Assembly (NCBI GenBank): GCA_036924085.1 | Contig: JAVGWX010000013.1 | Location: 39,941,893 to 40,005,892 of the forward strand | From: Ariolimax columbianus | Taxonomy: Eukaryota > Mollusca > Gastropoda > Stylommatophora > Arionidae | Direction: 5' to 3' | DNA length: 64,000 nt | Shown: one piece after another, positions 32,465 to 42,808 of the stretch | Layout of the letters: each line of letters begins with the position of its first letter | Numbering within the stretch: position 1 is the first letter of the stretch | The notes under the pieces: generated by a model | Databases searched by the model: none | Told to the model about the DNA's origin: nothing | The model's input: the letters and a program-made list of their open reading frames with translations, nothing else | Program-made: the position numbers and the translations under genes

Positions 32465-32830
32465 ATACGACACAGCAACATGTCTGAGTAGCCATGGCGA
32501 CCGAGAATTGTCTTGTACTGCTATATGTTTTGATCTGTTTCTATTTCCATTCCCTAGTGGACTCCATAAAAAAACTACTGTCTTGTAATGCTGCCAGATG
32601 CTTTCCTCAATAGGTCTCCTATCCAACGCTAGCTCTAATTCCACAAGTCATGTTTCAATTTTGTTCTCCTCAGTTTTCTTGGTCATAAAATATAGCGGAC
32701 TTTACGTTGAAAATAAAGTAAATAGCATGTCCTTCACATAAGGTGGCTTCTTACAACCTTCACCTGTTTGGCTATTTTAAATTTCTTCGCAGGTGAGCAG
32801 TACGGTAGGTTGTCATTACTTTCGTAACCT
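32465..32830. other. No recognised gene
   Basis: No family resemblance was found. Confidence 0.3.
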
Positions 32831-32835
32831 GGAAG

Positions 32836-33080
32836 AGCACCACACAGAAAACCCGTGTCTACTAATGTGGACACGGAGGAGCGGTAAAAACGACACAGAA
32901 AACCCGTGTCTACTAATGTGGACACGGAGGAGCGGTAATAACGAAACAGAAAACCCGTTTCTACTAATGTGGACACGGAGGAGCGGTAAAAACGACACAG
33001 AAAACCCGTGTCTACTAATCTTGACACGGAAGAGCGATAACAACGACACAGAAAACCAGTGTCTACCAATCCGGACACGA
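32836..33080. repeat. 51-bp minisatellite, about 5 copies, beside a tRNA-like head
   Basis: Units carry 'gacacagaaaacccgtgtct' and 'gtggacacggaggagcgg'. Being 17 codons long it stays open in several frames. The last unit merges into the tRNA-like head at 33,080-33,150, so the unit probably derives from the body of that SINE. Confidence 0.85.
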
Positions 33081-33152
33081 CGTGATTCGAACCCGGTCTC
33101 TCGAAATTGTGAAACATGCCTTTCATCACTAGGCCACGTTGCCTCATACATG
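33080..33152 (-). mobile_element. tRNA-like SINE head
   Basis: The minus strand reads 'aacgtggcctagtgatgaaa' (box A) and 'agaccgggttcgaatcacg' (box B). The tandem 51-bp units follow in the place of the SINE body. Confidence 0.65.
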
Positions 33153-33154
33153 AA

Positions 33155-34195
33155 TAGTAGGAATGACCTCAAAATAAGAAAACTACTACACTGAGCCTAT
33201 GGACTGCTGTCGTAAGAGGTGATTAACACCTTGCGTAGATTACCTTCACAGTCACATGGTCAGACACTAAATGTTCGAGTAGCTCAGTTACATCTAAGAG
33301 CATAAAAGCTATCTACATTGGAAGCTAGCTCTAGAATAAGCCCACGCATTAGAAATGAATAAAATGGTACAGAACTCGCTTTCACCGGAGAGGGAGGAGA
33401 AGAAACAAGAGATCTCTCTTTTGGGATCTGAGGCAAAAACTTTGTCTTCCTTTCCTTTGTACTTCTTCGTCTATCGTTCTCAAATAATTATAACTTTTTC
33501 CCTCATAAACTATGTCTGTCTCTTATCGCCACAGTTTATTCCGTGTTTAAAGTGGTTGGGCTGTCACTCTGCTCCTCTCGTAAATCCAGCAGTAGTGCAG
33601 AGCATATTCCATCTTTTGTTTGTTCTCTCCACGTCAGCACATGCCGACGCCCAATTTGTAATTTGTTGAACAGATGATGTTTCGGTCTGCAGTGACCCGT
33701 CGGCCATTTTAATAGTGTAAGCTGATCACCTCTCGTCAGGCAATAGTACGCTTCTGTTCTATCCGATTCTGGATGTTCTCTGCGCATCTTAGATGTTATT
33801 TTGTTACAATCGTCTTTATTGCTTTATAAGTCTGCGGTTTTGCTTGCTGCCGCTTTGGCTAGTCCTGCAGTCTCTTCCTTCCCATGTATCTCTCAGTGTG
33901 ATACTGGGAATCCATTGAGAAAAGTGTTAGAAATCTGCTGACGACTCCAGCCAGACAGTATATGATACTGTGACCATAGTCCAGCTTTCAGACTTCGCAC
34001 TAGGAATCCGGGTTAAGGCTTAGCCCACATACGCTTAGTAAAGTCTAGATCTCATATTTGGTACTACGACCCCGGGCTAAGAGTTAGCTCACAGACGACA
34101 AGTGGAAACATACTGACCAAGACCTAGCCTCACTTCCACCCAAAGGCGCCTTGGAACAGACTCTTATAGCTGTCTAGATAGACAAGCGGTATCCT
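33155..34195. other. No recognised gene
   Basis: Near 33,200 'gctgtcgtaagaggtgatta' resembles a short stretch of F8 but is too brief to call. The rest is unassigned. Confidence 0.3.
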
Positions 34196-34204
34196 AGGAG
34201 TGTA

Positions 34205-34283
34205 ACGTATATACAAAATGACACGCCCAACAAAAATGACACTCCCAAACAGAAAATGACACGCCCAACAAAAACTTAAACAA
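34205..34283. repeat. Short repeat 'aaaatgacacgcccaacaaa', 3 copies
   Basis: Three imperfect tandem units lie just left of the SINE2 copy. Confidence 0.75.
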
Positions 34284-34285
34284 TA

Positions 34286-34918
34286 TCCTTTTCGTCGTTC
34301 GTTCTCAATCTCCCGCTACTAAGCTCTGCACGTTCTCAAACTCCCGCTACCGGGCCCTGAACGTTCTCAATCTCCCGCTACCAAGCCCTGAATATTCTCA
34401 AACTCCCACTACCAAGCCCTGAATATTCTCAAACTCCAACTTCCAAGCCCTGAACATTCTTAAACTCCCATTACCGAGCGCTGAACGGTTCTCAATCTCC
34501 CGCTACCAAGCCCTGAACGTTCTCAATCTCCCGCTACCAAGCGCTGAACGGTTCTCAACCTCCCACTACCAAGCCCTGAACCGTTCTCAATCTCCCACTA
34601 CCAAGCCCTGAAGCTTCTTTTGCAAGTAGAAGAATACAATCCAAAGAACGGAATGCGTTGTGTCGTAGTTTCCAGCTTGACTGCGATATTTCCACCTTAC
34701 AGTCAGACACATCCGACTTCAGCATGAAATTTTTGGGCACCGGGCTTAGCCGACCCTGTTTGATCCCTTGTCCTTAACCAGTCTGACCATTTCCGACGTG
34801 TTATCCTGGAACAGCGCGTGGAGGTGTATAAGGGGCATGGCAGCTTTGGTCGCTAACCCTGCCGCTTTGCATCGTTGACCGCTACAAATCATAACCTGCT
34901 CAGCATCTCGATCCCTTA
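34286..34918 (-). mobile_element. SINE2 with internal 31-bp expansion
   Basis: The left end keeps 'cgtcgttcgttctc' (the tail side). The 31-bp segment next to the tail is then repeated ten times, and the rest of SINE2 continues from 34,615 ('gcaagtagaagaatacaatc', core at about 34,705) to 'gatctcgatccc'-like 'catctcgatccc' at 34,918. Diverged but complete. Confidence 0.85.
34298..34614 (-). repeat. 31-bp array from the SINE2 3' end, 10 copies
   Basis: The unit 'gttctcaatctcccgctacc' plus 'aagccctgaa' is the SINE2 segment next to the tail. Neighbouring units differ by a few substitutions. A second, separate expansion of the same segment is at 52,105-52,515. Confidence 0.92.
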
Positions 34919-34919
34919 C

Positions 34920-35480
34920 GTAAACAAGTTAGACCCCGCCTTATGAACCTAACTGCCACGACTGCACCTACATATTGGATCCAGAGCAAGACATACTGCC
35001 CTCCTGCCTAGAGCTGGCCCCAGACAGAGTCAACCTACTGCTGTGCACCCAAATGATCACTAACACTTTATTACCCCCCCCCCCCCCCATTTAGAATCAT
35101 CAAAAGAGCGGAACAGTTAATCGGCAGCAACAGCAGTCTGGTCAGCGAAATGGGGATCGGCACTGTCATCCCCTTTATTGGAGAACATTTTGGGAAGATT
35201 TGCAATGCACTACTGCTAGGTATACCATCATCCGTACCGTCGGGGTATAATACGAAACACTGTAACCCGCCATCATTAAAACATCGTTTACCTCAGTCTG
35301 TTGTACATGTCCTCTTGTGAGTTTGGCTTTTTTTTCAAACATTTTTGCTCTCACCCTCAATCTGTTTTGTACAGTTAGCGGACTCAACTGAATCTTTTTT
35401 TTTCCAAGTTAAAATATATTTCTGTTCTGGATTAATGTGCACGCCCTCAAATACGATGTTAGAACTGGTGTGACACAGGG
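34920..35480. other. No recognised gene; short poly-C at 35,070
   Basis: A run of about 17 C lies near 35,070-35,087. The rest is unassigned. Confidence 0.4.
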
Positions 35481-35489
35481 GTATCCGCT

Positions 35490-36300
35490 ATAATCTTTTC
35501 TCTTTCTTCTGGCTATGAACTAGATATGGCGGAAAGAACTCCAGCCAATGATTGAGGAATTAAATGGATTTCTGCAAAAGAATTGGAGGGGACCTGGGAT
35601 ATGCCGATGGGCTATCATATCTCATGATCTGCCTAATGAACTGAAGAAAAAAGAAAATGATGCATTTCGATTCATGGTTACATACATTAGAGTTGGAAAT
35701 CCACAGAGTCAACAATAAGATTATCAGAATGAACGCAAAGGAGATTTGTTATATCAGGTTGGGAGAAATCCCAGTCCAAGAGGTGGACAACTCGTTTACT
35801 CTCTTAACAGCAAAATAGACCAGATTGCTTGGAGAGGGGGGGGGGGGCGGGTGAGGTTTGCTGAAAATAATATCCGGTTAAGGATACAGGAAATGAGTGG
35901 GGGGTTTCATGGCATTGGGAAAGATGTGGAACTGCAAAAAAATCATGTCCGACTGCAAAATAAGTTTCCGCTCAAATGTAAAGTCGATAATGTATGGCTC
36001 TGAGGCGTTAAGGACACCAGAGTCGTTAGCGCAGCAGGTCAAAATGTTCATAAACAGTTGCCGGCGCAGAATACTTGGTTTGAAATGGTGCGATCATGTT
36101 ACCAGAGAAGAACCGTTCGAGAGATCTGATCTCGATCTGACGTGACAAATTGGAGACGCTGGTGCCGGAAAGAGCATACCAGGCGATATTGCAAGACAGG
36201 CACTGTTATGAAGTCCAAAGCGTAGAAGGATTAAGGGAAGATTTAAAAAAACGTGAAGAAGAGAACTAGTCTAAAATAAGGCACGAATTGCAGAAGTGAC
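35490..36300 (+). mobile_element. RTE-like LINE, RT thumb to C-terminus, L9
   Basis: Plus-strand pieces appear in the right order for a LINE reverse transcriptase C-terminal half: a degenerate active-site area ('gggatatgccgatgggc', G-Y-A-D-G), a KIIRMNAKE-like stretch, EVDNSFTLL-type YLG-equivalent sequence, YGSEALRTPESLAQQVKMF and NSCRRRILGLKWCDHVTREE. Frameshifts and a G-run (35,836-35,847) break it. The 5' half is absent. Confidence 0.7.
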
Positions 36301-36304
36301 CTTT

Positions 36305-36535
36305 GTTAGTGAAGAGGGCAGGGTATTGACCCACACACTTGGGAGTTATTTGTAGAGGACCTATGCTCCGCTGAGCTGATGGGATTTGGTAAACTGATCA
36401 ATGGCCTTTAATATAGTAGACTACATAATATCATTAATGATGGTCCCTACTTTATTATCCTTAGTTACACGGTAAAATTCAAGTTGCGGACTAAATGTTC
36501 ACAGACTACGAGTTTGAAATCCCAATTCCATGAAG
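36305..36535. other. No recognised feature
   Basis: Unassigned sequence between the L9 LINE and a SINE3 copy. Confidence 0.25.
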
Positions 36536-36539
36536 TTTT

Positions 36540-36735
36540 CCCTGGAAACAGGCTGCATCGTGGCAATCTGTCTAACGATGGGATCCCAGTAATAGAGAGC
36601 AACACGTAGATGAAGCCTAACAGAACACAACGTCCTGAAGGACCTCGGACCACCTGTCACCAGCACGCTCGGGATGTGATGAAAGCTACTGCAACCCGCA
36701 TTGTTAGGAGGCATAACAGAGTAAACTTACTCTTC
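36540..36735 (+). mobile_element. SINE3 copy, plus orientation
   Basis: 'caccagcacgctcgggatgt', 'gatgaaagctactgcaa' and 'ttgttaggaggcataac' are the complement of the SINE3 blocks at 29,410-29,601. The 3' tail side is replaced by the CAA/CATC-rich array that follows. Confidence 0.6.
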
Positions 36736-36744
36736 GTGGACATT

Positions 36745-36860
36745 CAACGACAACATCACTCAGACGACAATCAACAACATCATCTCTCAGACGACATTCA
36801 ACAACAACATCACTCAATCGACATTCAACAACAACATCACTCAGTCGACATTTAGATCGA
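36745..36860. repeat. ~31-bp array, 4 copies
   Basis: Units of 'cgacattcaacaacaacatc' plus 'actca'. It sits where the CAACAA tail of SINE3 is expected, so it is likely an expansion of that tail region. Confidence 0.8.
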
Positions 36861-37054
36861 GCAAAACAGTAACAGCGAAAATATGTCAAATGCCAGTGTA
36901 CTTCCAACACTCAGCATCTCCACACCAGCCAATTTTGCAAATGTGGGGGAATGTCTTATGTGCGTTGATTATCGACACATTGTTTATGATTTAGTCTAGT
37001 TATTTACTTCTCTGTATTGTCTATCTATAACAGTCCAACAAGCATCATTTTCTT

Positions 37055-37345
37055 TCTTCTTCAGCGTTCGTCCTGAAATGGACGTACGTGACAATGTCTC
37101 ATAAACAGTTTACAGAAAGGCTGTGATATCGCGCCTTTCGGCCCGACAATTCGACTTCCGCACGGAATTTGTTCGGACCAGGTATGCCCTCCCTGTTCGA
37201 TCCCTTATTTCGTTTTCCAGGCTGCATGGTTGCAGTTTGTTTCCAGGGCCATCACTTGGAGATAGAATCTGAATAGGGTCTTGCTCAGCTATAGGTGACT
37301 GGTCCTGTTGCTATGAGTCGCTGGCCGATGTCAGCCCCCCCTCCC
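37055..37345 (-). mobile_element. SINE2b copy
   Basis: 'cttcttcagcgttcgt' tail side, core 'ttcggcccgacaattcgact', then the alternative 5' half with 'ttgcagtttgtttccagg' and 'gagtcgctggccgatgtcag', as in the split copy at 22,272-22,490. Confidence 0.7.
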
Positions 37346-37372
37346 GCCCCCCCCCCCCCCCCCATTCACTGT
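37338..37372. repeat. C-rich run
   Basis: Mostly C with a few T and G, about 33 bases. Confidence 0.9.
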
Positions 37373-37374
37373 TG

Positions 37375-38368
37375 CATTTTCTACCCAACAATTTTGTTTG
37401 AATAGAAACAGTCCTCATTGCGGCTAAACCAAAGTGAAGGCCTGCGACCTAACAGTAATACTGAACCGTCATTATATAACGAAAACACACCGTTAGTGGA
37501 TGGAAAGACAGTGCCGTCTTTGCCATGAAGGTGATAAATATTATATATATATTTATATATTAACATAGATCTACATATATAACGACTGTGTTGGCGTGTT
37601 TTTCCGTAAATCGATTGCACGTTTTATAGAGCTGAAAGATAAACATCACTTCCTCTTACTGTAGTAGTGGACACACAATAGCAATGTTGTATTTAGATTT
37701 CATTTGTCAATACAAAATAAAACATGAAAGGTTAAAAAGCCTTACCGAAGTTGTGAACCTGTATTCCCTTCGTAAAGAGATTAGTAATAGTATCCAAACG
37801 GCTCTGCCACTTGCTGTTCGCGAAGAAAGTAAGCCATTAAGAAATCACATTGGAGATCCGTGCCGTTAACCCGATTTGTCTTTGATTCCAAACACATGTA
37901 ATCCGAAGAATTATTGCCACAACAAATTCCGTGATGTTTTTTCTGAATTGAACTAAAAGCTACACTACGTGAGATCTCGTGTGTTTATCCGAGGTCTGCA
38001 CTGAACGACATTACTCTTCTCAGATCTCACGTCGTCTGAACGAAGCGGTTTGTCCAGGCTTAGCTAGCTAGCACTCGCTCGCGCAGAGGGCTGGTCGGCC
38101 CGCAAACCCACTCCATCCACGACACAAGTCCACGGTTGGCAGTCGCTGTATCCTCTTCAGCCAGACTTTCCACAAGGGAGAAGCGGCGACGCGTGCAGTC
38201 GTTGGGTCGCTTAGCGGGGTCTGGCCTGTCGTGAAGGGCTAGGCGTAAGTAACCACCTACCGTGTCGGATACCTGCCGGGAAGGTTTAGGTGAGAAAATA
38301 AGCGGGCCGGATTGTTTGCGTGGGAATTAGATTAAGTAATGAATATATTCTGGGCCAGGCCAGTGTGA
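37375..38368. other. No recognised gene; GC-richer part 38,040-38,310
   Basis: A short TA run is near 37,540-37,560. The stretch from 38,040 to 38,310 is richer in GC and CpG than its surroundings, but no gene or repeat family was recognised. Confidence 0.35.
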
Positions 38369-38371
38369 AGT

Positions 38372-38570
38372 ATAGTATAGTATAGCATACCGTAGTATAG
38401 TATAGTATAGCATACCGTAATATAGTATAGTATAGTATAGTATAGTATAGTATAGTATAGTATAGTATAGTATAGTATAGTATAGTATAGTATAGTATAG
38501 TATAGTATAGTATAGTATAGTATAGTATAGTATAGTATAGTATAGCATACCGTAATATAGTATAGTATAG
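38372..38570. repeat. (TATAG)n pentanucleotide satellite
   Basis: About 36 TATAG/TAGTA units, interrupted three times by the same 'catacCGTAatatag'-type variant near both ends. The repeated variant suggests block duplication rather than single-unit slippage only. Confidence 0.95.
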
Positions 38571-38639
38571 TAGGGTTTTTCAGTCATGACTGACTTTATG
38601 ACGATGAGACTTTGAACTGTAAATAGTTTTCTTTATTCT

Positions 38640-39990
38640 TCCTCGCGGTGTTGTCTTGTCACTTCTCTGTGTTGCAAGAGCTTCTCTTCACTCAGCAAGA
38701 GCTGACCCTTCAGGGCACATCTCCACCTGGTTCGGTCTGTAGCTTCACTCAACCTGAGCTGGTCCTTCAGGGCACATCTCCACCTGGATCGGTCTGCAGC
38801 TTCACTCAACCTGAGATGGTCCTTCATGGCACATCTCCACCTGGTTCGGTCTGCAGCTTCACTCAACCTGAGCTGGTCCTTCAGGGCACATCTCCACCTG
38901 GTTCGGTCTGCAGCTTCACTCAACCTGAGCTGGTCGTTCATGGCACATCTCCACCTGGTTCGGTCTGCAGCTTCACCCAACTTGAGCTGGTCCTTCAAGG
39001 CACATCTCAACCTGGATCTGTTTGCAGCTTCGCCCAACATGAACTGGCCCTTCAGGGCACATCTCCACCTTGATCTGTCTGCAGCTTTACCCAACATAAA
39101 CTGGCCCTTCAGGGCACAACTCCACCTGGTTCGGTCGCAGCTTCGTCTTCACAGGATGTCAGATTCATGTCCAGGGGACCATATCACGCGTCCACACATC
39201 TTTGAATCTTAACTGTGGCTGCCCGACTGTACTTTTGCCATCCGTCAATTGTCCAAAGAGGATATATTTAAGAATGCGGCGATCTTCCATGCGACGAACA
39301 TGACCAAGGCATCGTAGTCTGCGCTGGATAATAAGTGTGTACATGCTTGGGAGACCGGTGCTAGAGTGCACCTCTGAATTTGTCACTCTGTCCCTCAATG
39401 TCATTCCAAGAACGGATCCCATGCGCCGTAGATCGAAGGTGTTAAACATGTGTTCTTGCTTGGCATAGGCCGCCAAAGTTTCTCTGCCTGAAAGGAACGT
39501 GCTAACGACACATGTATTGAATACTATGGTCCTGGTTTTATTTGTGAGAATCTATTTTTTTTTTCAAATACGCCCTGAGAGGCGACTGTCTACTTCTGAG
39601 CCTAGGGGAGGTTGTTCTTAATAATGCGCCCCAGGTATGTGAATTGGTGCACAGCTGCCAGTTAATAATTATCGATGCTAAGAGTTGGCGTGACATCCAA
39701 TTCCAGTCCAATAACAACTGTTTTGTTGAGACATTGTGAGACCAAAATCTTTGCAGGCCTGGGAGAAGCAGTCGATCAGGCTCTGTGGCTTCTGCTGACT
39801 GGGGGTGACAATTGCAGCCTCATCAACGAGAAGAGAGTCTGAGGGGGATCTCCCTCATATCTGTTTTGGCGTTGAACTTTGCAAGGTTGAAAAGCCGTTC
39901 CTGTCTAGTGCTAAGGCAGATTTCTTCATTTGCGTTATCAAATGTATGCTTCAGTCTCAGAGCACAGAAGATTCCGAACGGTGTCTTTAC
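38640..39990 (-). mobile_element. LINE, RT to C-terminus, L3, with internal array
   Basis: Read on the minus strand: ERLFNLAKFNAKTD near 39,880, SLIDCFSQACKDFGL near 39,750, a VHQFTYLG segment near 39,645, then FNTFDLRRMGSVLGMTLRDR, PSMYTLIIQRRLRCLGHVRR (39,290-39,350) and GQPQLRFKDVWTRDM. These are in the standard order for this LINE group. The C-terminus 'ADRTRWRCALK' is present as a tandem array (38,690-39,135), followed by EEKLLQHRE and the end. Stops elsewhere make it inactive. Confidence 0.85.
38690..39135 (-). repeat. 57-bp array inside the LINE C-terminus, about 8 copies
   Basis: Each unit encodes the 19-residue phrase AADRTRWRCALKDQLRLSE on the minus strand. The frame is kept through the array (57 = 19 codons) and the natural downstream end EEKLLQHRE follows the last unit. 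Confidence 0.92.
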
Positions 39991-40074
39991 CACTCAAACG
40001 TCTACTAGTATCCAATTAGTAGGCTGGTTCGACGCTGGGAAACCATTTTGATATCCATACAATACTTCCCACCA

Positions 40075-40138
40075 ACTGGGAAGCCTAGATCGCTCAGCTG
40101 TGAAACCATTCTACTAACCACTGCGCTACCTCGGGTGC
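40075..40138 (-). mobile_element. tRNA-like SINE head (box A side)
   Basis: The minus strand reads 'cgaggtagcgcagtggttag' followed by a degenerate box B region. No body was recognised. Confidence 0.4.
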
Positions 40139-40144
40139 CTCTTA

Positions 40145-40960
40145 CGACATAATTGTGTGAAACATACTCATCAGACTATGCAAGCGAAGGTCACGTAAAA
40201 CATACTCATCAGACTATGTAAGCGAAGGTCACTTAAAACATACTCATCAGACTATGTAAGCGAAGGTCACGTAAAACATACTCATCAGACTATGTAAGCG
40301 GTCACTTAAAACATACTCATCAGACTATGTAAGCGAAGGTCACGTAAAACATACTCATCAGACTATGTAAGCGAAGGTCACTTAAAACATACTCATCAGA
40401 CTATGTAAGCGAAGGTCACGTAAAACATACTCATCAGACTATGTAAGCGAAGGTCACGTAAAACATACTCATCAGACTGCGTAAGCTAAGGTCACTTAAA
40501 TCATACAGACCGAGGAACGTAAGTCAGGGTCACGTGAAACATACTGATCAGGCTATGTTAGTCAGGGTCAGGTGAAACATACTGATCATACTATGTTAGT
40601 CAGAGTTAGGTGAAACATACTGATCATACTATGTTAGTCAGGGTTAGGTGAATAATACTGATCATACTATGTTAGTCAGAGTTAGGTGAAACATACTGAT
40701 CATACTATGTTAGTCAGGGTTAGGTGAAACATACTGATCATACTATGTTAGTTAGGGTTAGGTGAATCATACTGATCATACTATGTTAGTCAGGGTTAGG
40801 TGAAACATACTGATCATACTATGTTAGTCAGGGTTAGGTGAAACATACTGATCATACTATGTTAGTCAGGGTTAGGTGAATCATGCTGATCATACTATGT
40901 TAGTCAGGTTAGGTGACACATACTGATCATACCATGTTAGTCAGGGGCAGGTGAAACATT
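40145..40960. repeat. 38-bp satellite, about 21 copies in two subtypes
   Basis: The left half (40,145-40,500) uses 'gcgaaggtcacgtaaaacat' with 'actcatcagactatgtaa'. The right half (40,520-40,960) uses 'gttaggtgaaacatactgat' with 'catactatgttagtcagg'. Alternating 'cacgt'/'cactt' variants in the left half point to a 76-bp two-unit period. The unit is related to the SINE3-linked array at 42,107-42,300 (opposite strand). Confidence 0.95.
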
Positions 40961-41057
40961 TCAATCAAGACTCCCATCTGGGGAGGACCTGGGTTCGCCC
41001 AATCCCATCACTGTCCATTACCCCATAGAAAATGCAGCAATAATTAGATCATTACAT

Positions 41058-41165
41058 GAAATGCATTCCGTTCTTCGGACTACATTCTGCTACTTGCAAA
41101 GCCCTATTCGGGGCTTGGTAGTAGGAAATTGAGAACGAACGTACAAGAAGAAGAAAAAGAAGACA
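41058..41165 (+). mobile_element. SINE2, 5'-truncated
   Basis: Starts at 'gaaatgcattccgttcttcg' and runs to 'ttgagaacgaacgtacaaga' with a GAA-rich tail (41,148-41,163). Confidence 0.85.
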
Positions 41166-41451
41166 GTATTGATATTCCTTTTTCCGGCTCCATAACATAC
41201 AAGCTGATATCAGTATGTTGCTACTCAAGGGTCATAAGACAACAACTACAGCTGGTCTCTTTGCAGAAAACCTTTATCTTTGCTTCTATTACAGTTTTTG
41301 TGGTAAATCATTTTACATGATGAGGATGCTAGCCGACCGCACTCGGCATATTCAACTTGAATAATAGAATGCAGTCGTGGTATTCATTCCTTCCTAGTTA
41401 AGAGTTGCTTCTCAGAATGGATTCAGCGTCTGAAACGGTGGATTGATTAAT

Positions 41452-41645
41452 ACTTACTTACTTAGTCGCTCCTCTTCTACCGTGAGGTGTAGAGGTTTGC
41501 CAAAGAGAACGCCACACTGCTCTATCCGCCGTCTTTTTCCTGGCCTCTTTCCAATCCATCCCTCTATCACTTAGAGACTGTCGTATGTTGTTTTCCCAAT
41601 GTACTTTCGGACGTCCTCGGGGTCTGCGTCCTTGACTTTTGATCT
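41452..41645 (-). mobile_element. LINE 3' end with intact C-terminal frame, L13
   Basis: The minus strand reads GRRPRGRPKVHWENNIRQSL immediately followed by SDRGMDWKEARKKTADRAVW, then RSLWQTSTPHGRRGATK and a TAA stop (41,458-41,460). The frame is unbroken for about 58 codons and is followed by a TAAG-repeat tail, typical of a LINE 3' terminus. 5'-truncated. It lacks an ATG, so a start-based ORF search misses it. Confidence 0.85.
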
Positions 41646-41825
41646 TCTATGACCGCTTTGGTATCTGATCTTCGGATTGATTACAATGTGCACAGAAACC
41701 ACCACTGAAAGCACACAAAATGCTTGTCACAGGTCTCATGAAGGAAGTCATCTGCATTGTTGTGTCAATACTCCGGCTGGTATAAAACAGCCAATGTCGT
41801 GCGTTTTAGATGTTTCTATATTAAA

Positions 41826-42310
41826 GTGGTTGTTGTTGTTGAGCGACCACAATGAGTAGGATCCCCCTTTATGTGCGCCCTGAAAAGGATGTTAAAGGAT
41901 GGGTTGGCTTAGCTTTCCTCACATCCCGAGCGTGTACGTGAACATGGACCTGGGTCCTCCAGCTGGTTGTGCTATGTCTGACTTCATCTGCGTCGTTCAA
42001 TGCTACGGAGATCGCGTTGATCCCTCATCTTGTTAATCAGGCTGTCATAAAACCAGCCCGTTTACAGGAAGGAGTGCGAGGAAGGTATGGGTCTTGGCCA
42101 GTATACTTTGCTTGACCCTGATTAACATGTCTGAACAGTATGTTGTGCCTGACCCTGATTAACATGTCTGAACAGTATGTTGTGCCTGACCTTGATTAAC
42201 ATGTCTGAACAGTATGTTGTGCCTGACCTTGATTAACATGTCTGAACAGTATGTTGTGCCTGACCTTGATTAACATGTCTGAACAGTATGTTGTGCCTGA
42301 CCAGACGTTA
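41826..42310 (-). mobile_element. SINE3, longest copy, with 37-bp array
   Basis: GTTGTTGTTG edge, 'ccacaatgagtaggatcccc', 'gctttcctcacatcccgagc', 'gatccctcatcttgttaatc', 'cataaaaccagcccgttta' and 'cttggccagtatactttgc'. It then passes into five tandem units of 'cctgaccttgattaacatgt' plus 'ctgaacagtatgttgtg' (42,107-42,300). The same order is seen in the 53,785 and 58,705 copies. Confidence 0.8.
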
Positions 42311-42712
42311 GTCTTCCTTTCCATCTTAATTGGATCAGATTGCGCCTATGGTGGCCTTCTTCAGCCTACTATCAGTGTAGCAGTGAGCCTGTTCTCACCT
42401 CTGCTCCATGCGCAGGGATCCCACTACCCCCTCTCACCAGCTCCTCCTCAAGAACCCATTAGCGTTGCCGTGGTCGATGGGAAACCAGAAGGAATCCGTC
42501 CAATTATGTCCCTTTGTTGTGCAGTAACGTTTAGCCTTTCTTTGGACAATGCTCGCTAATTGATACCACGGACAGCCATTTTTGTTGTGTATCAAGGCGT
42601 GTGTGTTACGAGCAAAATTGTTCATCTTCTTCTGTTTTTTTCGGCGATATCTTCGGCTTTCGGTCCGTCACATTTGATTTCAGCACGGCACATTTCTGTG
42701 GGTCTTCGCTCT
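42310..42712. other. No gene recognised; SINE2 core trace at 42,655-42,700
   Basis: 'ttcggtccgtcacatttgat' with 'ttcagca' looks like the SINE core shared by SINE1 and SINE2. No complete element is visible. Confidence 0.4.
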
Positions 42713-42808
42713 TAGAATATCATCATCAGGTGGCGTTAGCGATCAAGGATCCATTTCAGTCACTTGTGTCGTTTACCAACTCTGTTGTTTATTAACGCAC
42801 ATGTCATT

